A DNA stretch of 64,000 bases, taken from NCBI GenBank assembly GCA_963854835.1, contig OY978526.1, positions 85,426,846 to 85,490,845 on the forward strand, written 5' to 3'. Made by a program: the position numbers and the translations under genes. The DNA is from Megamerina dolium. Its lineage: Eukaryota; Arthropoda; Insecta; Diptera; Megamerinidae. Shown here one piece after another: positions 39,257 to 50,441 of the stretch. Numbering within the stretch: the stretch's first letter is position 1; the number at the start of each line of letters is the position of its first letter. The notes under the pieces were generated by a model. That model had not been told where the DNA came from. It searched no databases and saw only the letters and a list, made by a program, of their open reading frames with translations.

Positions 39257-42200
39257 TTAACTTTGAAAATTTGGATTATCATATGCAGTCGATGATGAAG
39301 TAACCGTAGGAGCACAAGTAATATCAATTGATCCTTGTGGAATGTAAACAGGATATAACGGTGCAAATTCGCAGGGACCGAACGAATGCAATTCATCTTC
39401 ATTTATATCGCCACGTACAGTATGACGCGATTCTTCGTAACATGATGCGGCTAATTAGAGCAAAATATTTTCATTTAATACTAAGAGAATACAAAAACAA
39501 AATATAAATTATACAGGGTGATTTTTTAGCAACTTTCTTTTTGGCAACACTGTTTTTGGCAGCTCAGCTGTTTTCGTGTATTCATGCTCGATTCATTCAT
39601 TCATTAATTTTATGGTCAGTTGGTCAGTTTGAACGACCTTCTGAGGCGACTTTCGGACTTTCGGAATCTTGTGACTAAATTTCGCACCAAATTTATATTA
39701 TTTCCCTAAGTTTTATGTGTGTTTTTTTTTTAATCAAATCCGAAGCCTCTTAAAAAATCACCCTGTATTTCAAACTTACGCATATTTGTATATAAATCAT
39801 TTGGTGATGTAACTGATTGCATTTCTCTACCAATATTTTCATTTCGTACAGGTTGCCGTTGTATTATTGTATTATTTTTGCATATTGGCACATTTCCAAT
39901 TGTCACCGGCATCGTAATTGTTTGACTGCTGTGCCAACCTTTCATTACAGCCTCCACTTCGATTTGATAGGTAATTTTGATTAAATTACACAAACTAAGC
40001 GTTGTTGTCGGTGTGGCTGGTATATAGAGATTCTTTGGTATCGAATTTGTTGTTCCTTGTGTTACAGAATTACCCTTAACTTCGGTCACTACAATACGTT
40101 CCACTTGTGAGCTCGGCTCTGGATGTTGACTAAAATAACGTACCAACATTACCAATGAGAATTTCACATCCGACACCGTTATATTCGTGTTATTAATTAT
40201 TAACATTCTAATCGGTATAGATTGACCGGGTACGAATCCAGTCTGTGGCAAATGCAACTCCATTTTCAGTGGTTCCGTTCGAAAGGGGCCACAACAAAAT
40301 GTTTTATAATTTTCCGAATTCGATGGCATCTATTGTATGCGTAAATGTCAAAGAAACCACCATAAATTTGATTATGCATTTATTACAAACCATTAATTGT
40401 GATGTCTCATCATTCAAATCCAACATCTTCAATACGGTAAATCCACGCGAATAGGTCTGATTAAATTTCCACGGCCTTATAAGCACCACCTTGGCAACAT
40501 AACGTATATACCCGTGTTGTCCCTCAAACGAAGACGGGCAATTATGTGGCAATTGACAAGCAAATGTATATGAATGTATACCACTGGGTAGTGTATATCT
40601 TTGATCTAAGCAAGTATAAATATAATAATTGTTGATATATGTATGAACTTGTAGTATAGAAACCAGTGACGTAGCCAGAATTTTGGCAAGGCAAGGGTTA
40701 ATATGAAGAAGATGTATGAAAATAAATGTTTGATGAATAATTTTTAAATATCTGCATATTATTATGTTTCAGGTCCATCGGCCAAGGGGGGGAAATATCC
40801 ACCGGATCGCCCTAACTACGCCACTGTTAGAAACTATATATACAAGTAGGTCTCAGAGACCGGATATAAAGTTTATTTAAATAGATAGTTAGATTTTAAA
40901 ATTTATTAGGGTAATAAAATAAATATAAATCTAAACTACATAGATAGAACGCCGTGCAAGTTAACAAAACTAAAAGCGCTCAAAATGTTCGTTCCTTCTA
41001 GCAGATCTCTTCGTCCTTTTTTTTTTTTTTTTTTTTGCTCAGATTTAGATTAAATGGTCGCTGCCAAAATAAAAGCACACTTAGGTTGAAGAATAACACT
41101 TTATGATACTGTGGAACTTTAAAATTCGAAAAGTCTCTGGAAACGATCAATAGCTGGAGTTTGTCTGATGTGTAAATAGAATTGTGGTAAAATATAATAT
41201 TTGGTATGATAAACACTATGAAAATGTAATAAAAGCAACATACTTCCCAAAAATGGACAGACCTACGTCCCGAAAGCACTCGACCACGTCGTCGGCCAAG
41301 GTCTATTCAACGTAGCAGAATAGGGAAATGGTTTGTACGGGAACATAACAAAGCATTTTCGTATTCTTGCTGCTACAATAACAACAATACCAATAAATTA
41401 ACATAAAGATGACTTGCGTAAAGGGCAGCCATCAAATGCTCTTCTTCCAGCAAACATCGATACTGTGCGAGAAATTGTTGAAGGGAATTCACTTTTGACA
41501 TACCAAAGAATTGAGATATCCTTGGATGTCAGTAAAAAAACATTTAAATACAAACGTTTTACATCAGCATTTAAAAATACAGTGACGAAAATTACAAGGC
41601 TTTTTAAACTTGAACCCTGAGCCTGATGACCTTAGCACAGATATTATCAGTGACAACAATACTAATTATATCACACCTTACATAGTGTGTATGTGGAATT
41701 CATATGCTGTTACAACAACAACAACAACAACAACAACAAGCCCCAACCAACAATCGACTATTTGGGTCTCCTAAAGTGAATCGAAACAAACAAAAGTTGT
41801 GCGTTCACCAAGTAAACAAATAAAAAATCGAAGATTAGTAATTGTTGAATGGTATACGACTCCTTTTTGCCTGAAATCTTCTCCTAAATAAAAAAAAATA
41901 TATAAATCGACACATCACCCTTAACCATAACAATAGCAGCTCTCACAAAGCAAATCAAACAGTTGAATATACTAGTGAAGGTTCGAAAATAATTATGCAT
42001 TTGAGATTCCTAAATACGCAAATCGCGATAAAAAATTTCTGTTGCCGATATTTTACAATATAATTTTGATTTTGATTTTTCTTTCGAAGGTAATATTACC
42101 ATATGGACCATATTCCAAGCATATTCCATATCAATGGAATTGTAAAAGATATTCAAATAAAAATTATCAAACGACTTGACGAATTTTACTGGCCAAAATA

Positions 42201-43652
42201 TAAAATCCACAGAAAAAATCGGGAATAATATAAATCGTGAAAATAAGAATCGTTCTCACACGCTCCCACGCACGCTGTGAAGGAAAAATTAATGAGGGAC
42301 GATTACACTCAAATATGGATCAAAATACTAAAAATATAAATTTTTCGGACCATAAGGGTCATCAACAAAATTTACAGAAAATAATGGGAATAATATAAAT
42401 CATAAAAATACAAATGGTTCTACCATATGCCCGCTATGAAGGAAAAAATTATTGAGGGACGATTACATATTTGACCCGAATATATGCTAATTAGAGCCGT
42501 TGGAGACTGCCTGCTACCGTTATTTAACCGATAAAAGTTGAGAAAGCGGCCCTTAGTCGGGTTTCGGTTAAAAATTGACAAAATTTTAATTTCGGTGCTT
42601 TCAAATATATTTTAATCATTAATACCTTTACGCAAACATTTTCAGCGGATAAAAGCTATGTCTATAAAAATGTCGGTCCATAGTATGTCCAGATAGTGCG
42701 TCCACAGAGCAAAGGGTGATCAAACTGAGACCTGTTTATATGTAGCACTGACAAAAGAAGTAATTGATAGTTTCTTTCTCGAATTATAATTACTGTTTAT
42801 GATTATTATTTTTTTAAATATTTTTTGTTCAGAGAAAATGGAAAGATTTTTGATGAAAAAAAAAATCGAAATCAAAAATCCGCATTCGATTGACAATCGA
42901 AATTAAATAGCTATTAATTTTCAATTATTTTTTTAAATATCTATTATAATTATTACGTTAACTCTTAACATTTGTATTTGTTTACAAACCTTCTTCTGAG
43001 CCCATTAGGTATGTTTGTGTTGCCATATAATCTTCGCCGCCATAAAAAAGTTGTCGTTTACTAAAACTTTTCTCCGTCCATTTAGTAAGTGCACTTCCGG
43101 ATATTTTTAATAAAATTGCTATAAATAAAAAAGACACAAAGACATATTATATTTTATGATTCATTCATAAATAGCGATAGTATGCACTCTTAAGTACCGA
43201 CTACTCGAACAGATTTTGATAAGAATATTAAATACAACTTATCAGTATTAGCTAGTTTGATGGAAAAAAAAACCATAATAAATTTATCATTATTTTAACA
43301 AGTTAATAATACCGCGATTCTCTCTGCATATTATCAAATAATCAAAAACAAAGTATAGATAAATAATATTGATGACCGAAAAGCGCGAATAACAAACAAC
43401 GTAAATGGGGGAAAAAATATATATTTTTTTTTTATGTAAGAACTAACAGCCAATTAATTAATAGCTTAAAGCAAACAACATTAAAATGGCCTACCTCAAC
43501 GAAATCAAATATAATTAAATCGGTTGAATGTACGAACCTTGAACGTCCTTCGGTTTATCCACTTTCAAGGTAGCCGTTCCGCTGAGCATTTGACCAGCAA
43601 AATATGTACCAAATGGATTTCCATCGAAATTTATTTCGCACGTAACAACCAT
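39257..43652 (-). CDS. Alpha-arrestin gene A (arrestin domain-containing, 400 aa)
   Basis: Exons 43538-43652, 42990-43118, 40391-40605, 39780-40329 and 39257-39450 join in frame with GT-AG borders. The start MVVTCEINFDGNP parallels gene B. The arrestin N lobe covers about residues 5-150 (TYFAGQMLSG, HSYTFACQLPHNCPSSFEG), and the C lobe about 155-310 (QTGFVPGQSIPIRM, VPATPTTTLSLC, IPVTIGNVPI-like). Alpha-arrestins are cytosolic adaptors that bind membrane cargo and hand it to Nedd4-family ubiquitin ligases through tail PPxY motifs. Here the expected PPSY at the start of the last exon reads P-A-S-C-Y, and no P(S/T)AP is present, so ligase recruitment may be lost. 'FAPLYPVY' keeps the YP core of the tail motif. 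Two MITEs sit in its introns (39514-39765, 40664-40826). Confidence 0.9.
39514..39765. mobile_element. 252-bp MITE next to the exon 4 donor of gene A
   Basis: Ends CAGGGTGATTTTTTA and its inverse are flanked by TA at 39512-39513 and 39766-39767. The right end, CAGGGTGATTTTTTAAGAGGC, closely matches the DDE_3-type element at 26771. The element lies in intron 4, about 12 bp from the 5' splice site at 39779. Confidence 0.85.
40664..40826. mobile_element. hAT-type MITE in intron 2 of gene A
   Basis: 163 bp with inverted ends CAGTGACGTAGCCAGAAT and the inverse of CAGTGGCGTAGTTAGGGC, and 8-bp flanks ATAGAAAC / TTAGAAAC matching at 7 of 8 positions. An 8-bp duplication and CAGTG ends are the hAT signature. 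Confidence 0.85.
41248..41395 (+). mobile_element. Short (CAA)-tailed retroelement, copy 2
   Basis: Matches 2828-2974 along its length ('CTTCCCAAAAATGGACAGAC', then 'GTACGGGAACATAACAAAGC') and ends in ACAATAACAACAATACC. It lies in intron 2 of gene A. No clear target duplication. Confidence 0.7.
41405..41640 (+). mobile_element. Tc1/mariner helix-turn-helix fragment
   Basis: The short frame 'DDLRKGQPSNALLPANIDTV', then 'REIVEGNSLLTYQRIEISL' and 'DVSKKTF', resembles the second DNA-binding helix of a mariner-type transposase. Nothing of the catalytic domain follows. It lies in intron 2 of gene A. Confidence 0.6.
42170..42467. repeat. Imperfect tandem duplication, unit about 160-165 bp
   Basis: 'ACAGAAAAAATCGGGAATAA' near 42209 recurs as 'ACAGAAAATAATGGGAATAA' near 42374. 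The shared end 'GAGGGACGATTACA' recurs at 42294 and 42454. The repeat is noncoding, within intron 2 of gene A. Confidence 0.75.
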
Positions 43653-44035
43653 TTTGATGCACCACCAACGATACACTGAACTAATGAGCGCTACGAACAA
43701 AAGAATACCATTATTTCTAAAAAGGAAAACAAAATTCTTTTAACACTCGGTGGGCTATCGTGCGTACAATAGCCGAAACAATTGTTGATAGTACCTACAT
43801 AAATACTACTCAATTAGAGAAGGTTTGGACTAAATGCAGATAAGCTTTGCGATTGGGAAGTGAGAACTAAGTAAGTAATTATTGTACGTTCATGTGCCCT
43901 GAAACAATGTGAATTGGAACGAAACGATATGACAAGTTCCCCCCAAATAAAAATCAAAGCAATGACAAACGTAAAATTTTTTTTCTGCATCACATCAATG
44001 CAAAAAAAATAACTGTTTATTTACAATCCAATTTA

Positions 44036-45710
44036 CTACAACCAAGTGCTTTTATTGGCAGCCACTCCACCATTTACACCATCATTCATAAATCGATCCT
44101 GCTGAAATTCATTGTCTGTCGGTGCACTTGGACTTGGTAGACTAAATACAGGATATCTGGGTGAAAAATTACCCGTTCCATAATCGTGCTCTTCATTGGC
44201 ATTTATATTTGCCGATTGCATATGAACTGCCACTTCATAAGAGGGTGGAGCTGCATAGAGAGAATAGAGAATTGCATATAAATTCACACAAACTTTCAGC
44301 CATCTCCATTGCTACTTACGAATATTGGCATCTTCCTCCCAGGGGCATGTCGGTGTAACCCTTTGTGTATCTTGTGGTGCTGCTCGTGTCATATCAACTT
44401 CGTCTGTCGCAGTTATACCGGTTAATTTTTCTGAAGCCGTTGTTATCGTCGTCGTCGTCGCAAAATTACTACTCCTCGGCTGTTGTTGTATCACACCCAT
44501 TATTGGTACGTTGCCTATTGTTACGGGTGCACACAAGACCTGATTAGCATGGAACCCCTTTACTTTGGCCTCCACTTGGATTTCATACGTTATGTGAAGT
44601 ATGCCGCAAAAGTGGAAGCAAGTAGGCGGCGTAGCGGGCACAGGTAATTCGTATGTGAACTGTTTATTGCAATGACGCGGCACCGAATCGCCTTTAAGTT
44701 TTGTAACTACGGTGCGTTCGGTTTTACTTCTTACCGCCGGTGATTGTGTGTAATAGTTGACCAGCATCACCAATTCGACTTTAATCTCTTCAATTGGTAT
44801 ATGAGTGTCATTTGCTACCAACAGACTAATGGGAATATTTTGGCCTGGCACATAGCCACTCTGTCTCATCGTTAAGTGCATTTTGAGTGGCTCCGATTTG
44901 CAGGGACCACAACAAAATGTTTTTTGCACCTCCGAATCACTTGGCAACTACAAGGGTATATCATATATTATTAGATAATAACAAATCAATAACACATTTC
45001 GACATTTGACTCACTCTCAGAATAGGACTCTCATAATTTAGATCGACCATTTTCAAGACGGTAAAACCTTTTGTGTAACTTTGATCGAATTTCCATGGCC
45101 GTATCAGTACCACCTTAACTGTGTATCGTATATGTCCATAGGAGCCTTCAAAAGATGAGGGACATGTCAATGGTATATGACAAGCAAAATTATATGTATG
45201 AATGCCCGGTGCGATCACATTCGATTGATCTAATCAATAGGAATGCGGGGGGGAAAAAAAAAAACAACATTATTATATCACATTTCAATAGCAAGTAGGC
45301 ATCATTTCTTTAAATTACTTGCATCCGATCCCAATAAATATGTTAACGATGCAATATAATCCTCATGACCAGAATAATGAGTTGATCTTGTTTCCGTTTT
45401 GGAACGACCATTGACTGACGTAGTACTATGGCTCTCACTCTCACTCCAGCTAGTATTTGCAAAACCCGAAATCTTAAGTAAAACACCTAAGCAAATATAT
45501 GATAAGATTGTTATGAAAAAAAAATCCCATTTGGAATGAGTCAGACAGCAATGAATTTGAAGTAATTTGTTGATATTGTAATTTATTCTACCAACCTTTG
45601 ACTTGTTTAGCTCTATCGGCTGTCAGTGTAATCTTTCCACTTAATACCTGGCCTGTGAAATAGATCCCATGAGGATTATTATCAAACTCAATACAACAAG
45701 TCACAACCAT
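44036..45710 (-). CDS. Alpha-arrestin gene B (446 aa)
   Basis: Exons 45596-45710, 45319-45486, 45015-45229, 44320-44947 and 44036-44250 join in frame. It starts MVVTCCIEFDNNPHGIYFTG. The N lobe carries an inserted Ser/Thr-rich loop in exon 2 (SWSESESHSTTS). The C lobe has RQSGYVPGQNIPISLLV, the VPATPPTCFHFCG turn and VTIGNVPI. A Thr-rich linker (TTTTITTA) precedes the tail. The tail has PPSY at 44237-44248, YPVF at 44144-44155 and PSAP at 44120-44131, giving possible contacts to a Nedd4-family WW domain, ALIX and TSG101. The motif functions are known for other proteins and inferred here. AATAAA on the minus strand at 44016-44021 lies 15 bp past the stop. Closest in layout to gene A, from which it is 0.4 kb upstream-separated. 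Confidence 0.92.
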
Positions 45711-46756
45711 TGCTCACGTTTAACTACAATGCAGTCAATACACCCCAAAGTACCTAGAGCAAATAACTAACAGAATCTAATATTTCGTTGTGAGTTTTAC
45801 TAACTTGCAATTGTATATACAGTATACGAAGCTACGTATAGCTTCATACCAATGTATGTAGGTATATTTATTGCCAATTTTGATAAATTTCTACATTTTT
45901 AAGATAAGACCTACATATAGTTGCTATATATTCGCATTTCCATACGTTAAAAGGAATATAATGGAATATGAAACACGAACATTGTATGTACTTATCTTAT
46001 CGTGCAATTGGACATGCTTTTGTCCAGCTCCACTATAAATATTTAATCAATTAGGCTGTGTATGCGTGAGTATTTACAGTGGCGGAAATTTCAAAAAGTA
46101 ATCTTTCGAAATTGGTTTGGATGTATTGTGAGTTGGAATACACTATTAATTTTGATCAATAATAAAAATAATATTTTTATTTTTTTATTATTTTTTATAA
46201 AAAAAAAAATTTTTTTTTTTTTTTGGTTCAAGAATAGAGTTTTATTTTTCCGATCTTCAATAAAAACTAACTTTTTTGTTTTTTATTTGCTTACTCTATT
46301 AACAACATTATTTTAAGATTTTTATTTTTTTTAATTTAAGAATAAAAATAATTTTTGTTTTTTTTTTTTTTTTGTTTGAAAAAAATATTAAATTTTTATT
46401 TTTGCAAATACAAATTTCGAAAAAAAAATCACCCTAAAATATAATTTTTACTTCTAAGCAAAACATGAAACTCAATAAACAATTTTTAATCTCGAACAAA
46501 AACAAAACTAAAAATAAGTCTTATTCTTAAAAAAATTTAAATAAAAATAATAAAACAATTTTTTTAGTAGAGCGTAAAAAAATCAAAGTCTAAAACGAAT
46601 TTTATTAAAGGTTCGATTTTTAGATATATCCAGTATCTTTCTGATATACTAAGTCCTGATTTCCGAAATTTAGAAAAAATTAATTTTTTTCACTGAATGT
46701 TATAAAATACTCATTATTCGCGGTCCCTGAAAATTATTAAATACAGGGATTCGGTG

Positions 46757-46905
46757 CTTCCCACGAATGGACGAGTCTACGTCCCAGAACCACTCGTCCA
46801 CGTGTTCGACCACGATCCATACAACACAGCAGAATTCGGAAATGATTTGTAGGGGAACAAAGCAAAGCATTACCGTATTCATGCTGCTACAACAACAACA
46901 ACAGG
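46757..46905 (+). mobile_element. Short (CAA)-tailed retroelement, copy 3
   Basis: Starts 'GCTTCCCACGAATGGACGAG', contains 'CTACGTCCCAGAACCACTCG' and ends 'GCTGCTACAACAACAACAAC', matching 2828-2974. No convincing flanking duplication. Confidence 0.7.
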
Positions 46906-47257
46906 GGTGCATTCCAAAAGACCCATTGTATGCGAAGATGGCGTTTGACGAGAGAAACAAAAAATCGTGTGGGAGTTTGAGAGAGAAATTCTTCGTTTTA
47001 AAGGGATTCAGAGAGGGGGATTCTGTACCAATAAGTACTTTTTCTTCTAACCCCCTACAACTTTCTTACAGCGCAGCCTATGAAGGTGAAATTTAAAAAA
47101 TTTTTTTGCGTGAGACGAAAACAACCAACCATTACATGAACCATAAACCATGAACCATTACTGAACCACTGAACTGGCGCCAACAAATGTATGTACGAAA
47201 TGCATAAATATCTGCGCATGGCATATAATGGGTTAATGCGATCACAGTATCTAACTT

Positions 47258-47641
47258 GGGATTGGAAACTTTCTGTTATTTATTCGATGCCATTTCTTCA
47301 TAGAACATCATGTATTTTGAATTTATAAGAATTTCTAGCACTGTATACAAATACTTCTAATATGACCCTTATGTGTATTTCATATAAAAATCTTAATACA
47401 GCTAAAAAAAATTTTTATTTTTTGTGAAAATTTTGTAAAATGTAATGATGGGATTGGAAACTTTCTGTTATTTATTCGATGCCATTTCTTCATAGAACAT
47501 CATGTATTTTGAATTTATAAGAATTTCTAGCACTGTATGCTAATACTTCTAATATGACCCTTATGTGTATTTCAAATAAAAATCTTAATACTGCTAAAAA
47601 AAATTGTTTTGATTTTTTGTGAAAATTTTGTAAAATGTAAT
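47258..47641. repeat. Tandem duplication, 192-bp unit
   Basis: 'GGGATTGGAAACTTTCTGTT' starts both units, at 47258 and 47450. Both contain 'AGAACATCATGTATTTTGAA' and 'TTTTGTAAAATGTAATGA', with only a few substitutions and small T-run changes. Noncoding; upstream of gene C by about 350 bp. Confidence 0.85.
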
Positions 47642-47991
47642 GACACCTTGCAGTTAAGATAAGCAAGCTTTGCAGATAGATATGCACATTCGTACTTACA
47701 TATATACAACCATATAAGAGAGTTTTCTACAACGAAAAAGAGTTTTCCATATTTGCACCTGTGAGCCACTATTCATACTCCAACCTACACGCTCATTCAC
47801 TATTGTCTTCACATTGTGCCAGTTTCTATATCATTTATATATAGTAGTTGTGTATCATCGTTTGTCGTGATCGGTCGAATTGGCTTAAATTGTGATTGTG
47901 ATTTTTTTTTTGTTTTGTCGTTTCTTTCATGAAACGAGTGTAGGTCTCATATGCAAGCCATAACAATAACTTGATTCACTAATCTAATGAG

Positions 47992-49646
47992 ATGTCTCGA
48001 AAAAATTGCGTCATAGTCTTTGATCAAAATGAGCATGGAATATATTTTACCGGACAAACGGTTATGGGCAAAGTGATAATTTCATTGAATAAAAGCAAAA
48101 AGTTGAAAGGCAAGTACATACAATGAGGTTACAAAAAAAAAAAAACAACAAAAATCAAAATTAATGCATTCACTACTCGAAAGCATGCAAACAATTGACT
48201 TTTATCTTATCTTTACTCTGTGTTGTTATTAGTTTGACTTCATGAAATATTTAAAAGCTTATACATATATTCATATTGATTCATTCATATTTATAATTTT
48301 AGGTATTAAACTACAAATTTCTGGTTATGCCAGTTGCCAGTGGAAAGAGAAATGCGGCAAGAAACGTCCTCATCGTCATCATGGAAAGAAGCGACAAAAG
48401 TATGTCTACTACGGGCGTGAAGATTATTTATCATCAGTCACCTATTTAGTGGGTTCAGAACAAGGTGCCTGAGATCACATTTACAGAAACTAGTCAAAAT
48501 TACTAATCACAACTTGTTTTTGTAGGGGAAGATTTTGTTATGGAACCGGGAACCTACACGTACCCGTTCTCATGTCCAATACCAGCAAATTGTCCCTCAT
48601 CCTTTGAGGGAAATTTCGGTCATGTACGCTATTTGACCAAAGTTATTTTTCTACGTTCTGGTGCTTCAAATCGAACACAAAATATGGGCTTTACGGTGCT
48701 GAAAAATTTAGATCTAAATCAAGAAAGCCCACTACTAAAGGTTTCTTTCAATGTTCGATTATATGTTGAATTTGCATTTATTTGACATAAATTCCCTCAA
48801 TAGGCTCCTGCAAATAATGAAGTACTTGAAAATTTCTGCCTGTCTCCCAATAAAGCGATACATTTAAAGGTGCATATTGATCAGACCGGTTATGTACCCG
48901 GACAATTTATACGTATTATTGCACACATTAATAATGAGTCCAATATCGGTTGCAAAAAGTTGCTCATAAGTTTAAATCTGCGCGCCACTTACACTTCGGA
49001 TTCACCACGCATGCTCAATGCAACGGAGAAATTGAGTTTGGTGAAAAAATGTGGTGGACCCGTCTCACGGTATACACAACGGGACTACATGGAATGCCTA
49101 AGAGTGCCTGCGACACCGCCCACATGTGAGCACCTCTGTAAAGTGGTGCGTGTATCATATGAACTGTCAGTGACAGCTGTAATGAATCGATTTATACGCA
49201 ATCCAAAAGTAGTCATACCAATTACAATTGGAAGCGTACCAATTATGAATGTCGCCAATGTGCTGCCACTATCAAGAAATGTACCTACAACATCTAGACA
49301 ATTAGATAATAGTTTGGATAATGTCAACGAAACGGAAGAGGAAATGCGTAAGTATAGTTGTAGGAGTGATTAAAGTGATTAAATATTAACTATATGGTTT
49401 GGATTCCATCGTATAGCTCCACCAACGTATGAAGAGGCCATGTTCATGACTACAAATATTGCTGATGATGATGTGAATACGGTGTGTGACGCAACTCAAT
49501 TCACACCACGTTATCCCGTTCTTGATGTTGTGACACAAACGATGCCAAATAACAGACCGACATCGAAAAAGACGACGACTCGAAACATAGAAATCGCAGA
49601 AGAGGAAAAAGAGAGACCTTCCATTGAGTCACCAGTACAGATATGA
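47992..49646 (+). CDS. Alpha-arrestin gene C (422 aa)
   Basis: Exons 47992-48109, 48303-48464, 48526-48740, 48804-49347 and 49417-49646 join in frame (1,269 nt). It starts MSRKNCVIVFDQNEHGIYFT. Intron 1 appears to use a GC donor (AAAG|GCAAGT) with an AG acceptor; phase and length agree with the paralogs. Exon 2 encodes a basic loop (GKKRPHRHHGKKRQK) not seen in the others. The C lobe runs from DQTGYVPGQFIRII to VPATPPTCEHLC and VIPITIGSVPI. The tail begins with PPTY at 49419-49430 and contains YPVL at 49512-49523, a perfect YPxL, but no P(S/T)AP. It ends in a Lys/Glu-rich stretch. AATAAA at 49695-49700 follows 49 bp after the stop. The first plus-strand gene, divergent from B. Confidence 0.9.
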
Positions 49647-50113
49647 ATTTATTTACAAATATTTGTACATTTCTAGAGATCAAATATACAATTAAATAAA
49701 AAAAAATTGCACCAAATAGATTTTTATAACAAGTGCTGCTCTTCGCTCCATGTACCAACTTAGATAAATACATACATATGTACACAACAAGTATAATTAA
49801 TGCTTGTACTTATCGAAAAATAAATATTTTGTTTCCGACATTCGTTTTGTGCCGTTTTTCGTAACAACATCAAACAAGTGAGAAGAGTGCAAGACCTTGA
49901 AGTAGAGAGTTCACACGCAACACCACAAGTGCGAGAGCACGAGCTCCAATAATATGTCAAATAAAATGCATGGTATTGCCAACACAAACTACATATAGTA
50001 TATATACATATTAATGAGAGAGAGAGAGAGAGAGATATGGGTGTATTGAGAAATACATACGAATGTGTAGAATTGAAGAGAGCATATCGCAGCATATGTT
50101 AATGCAATGAGTA
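49647..50113. other. Intergenic region between genes C and D
   Basis: A (GA)n run at 50013-50033 precedes the TGACGTCA site. Nothing coding. Confidence 0.6.
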
Positions 50114-50121
50114 TGACGTCA
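50114..50121. promoter_or_regulatory. TGACGTCA palindrome upstream of gene D
   Basis: A perfect CRE/ATF-type octamer 328 bp before the ATG of gene D. The same octamer, with the same following C, precedes genes E and F. bZIP proteins (CREB/ATF, CrebA, Xbp1-type) bind such sites; binding here is inferred. Confidence 0.55.
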
Positions 50122-50441
50122 CCGTCTGCTGTCATCTACTCTATGTATAAGCTCTCCAACTCTTCTCATACGTACATACAATGTAGACAGATACATATAT
50201 TTGTAGGTAAAATATAATAAAAAGTAAATGCTTTAAACAATATTAGTTCGCTCTTATTCTAGTCACTATGATATGTGCCTTTCTTTCAAAGACATTGTAT
50301 AAAGTTGTAGACGCAAGTTCTTTTTTTTTTTTCATTTGTTGCTTTTTTGACAAAACAATGTTAATGCAAGTGCAATTAAATATATATTTTATAGAAATCT
50401 AGTCAATATACTCAAATATATTTACATATTCGTAAGTGAAA

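Larger units (their letters stand above)
45711..47991. other. Divergent intergenic region between genes B and C
   Basis: About 2.3 kb that should hold the promoters of both B (minus) and C (plus). It contains A/T-homopolymer DNA at about 46150-46450, a (CAA)-tailed retroelement at 46757-46905 and a 192-bp tandem duplication at 47258-47641. No TGACGTCA site like those of genes D-F was seen. Confidence 0.6.

Noticed and set aside
45590..45600. A suspected frameshift at the exon 1/2 join of gene B
   Set aside because: Rechecking the bases at 45481-45486 gave a 168-bp exon 2 with proper phase, so the normal GT donor works and no frameshift exists.
46757..46920. Target-site duplication around the (CAA)-tailed copy at 46757
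   Set aside because: Only ACAGGG matches near both ends and its spacing from the element start is wrong; the flanks do not support a duplication.
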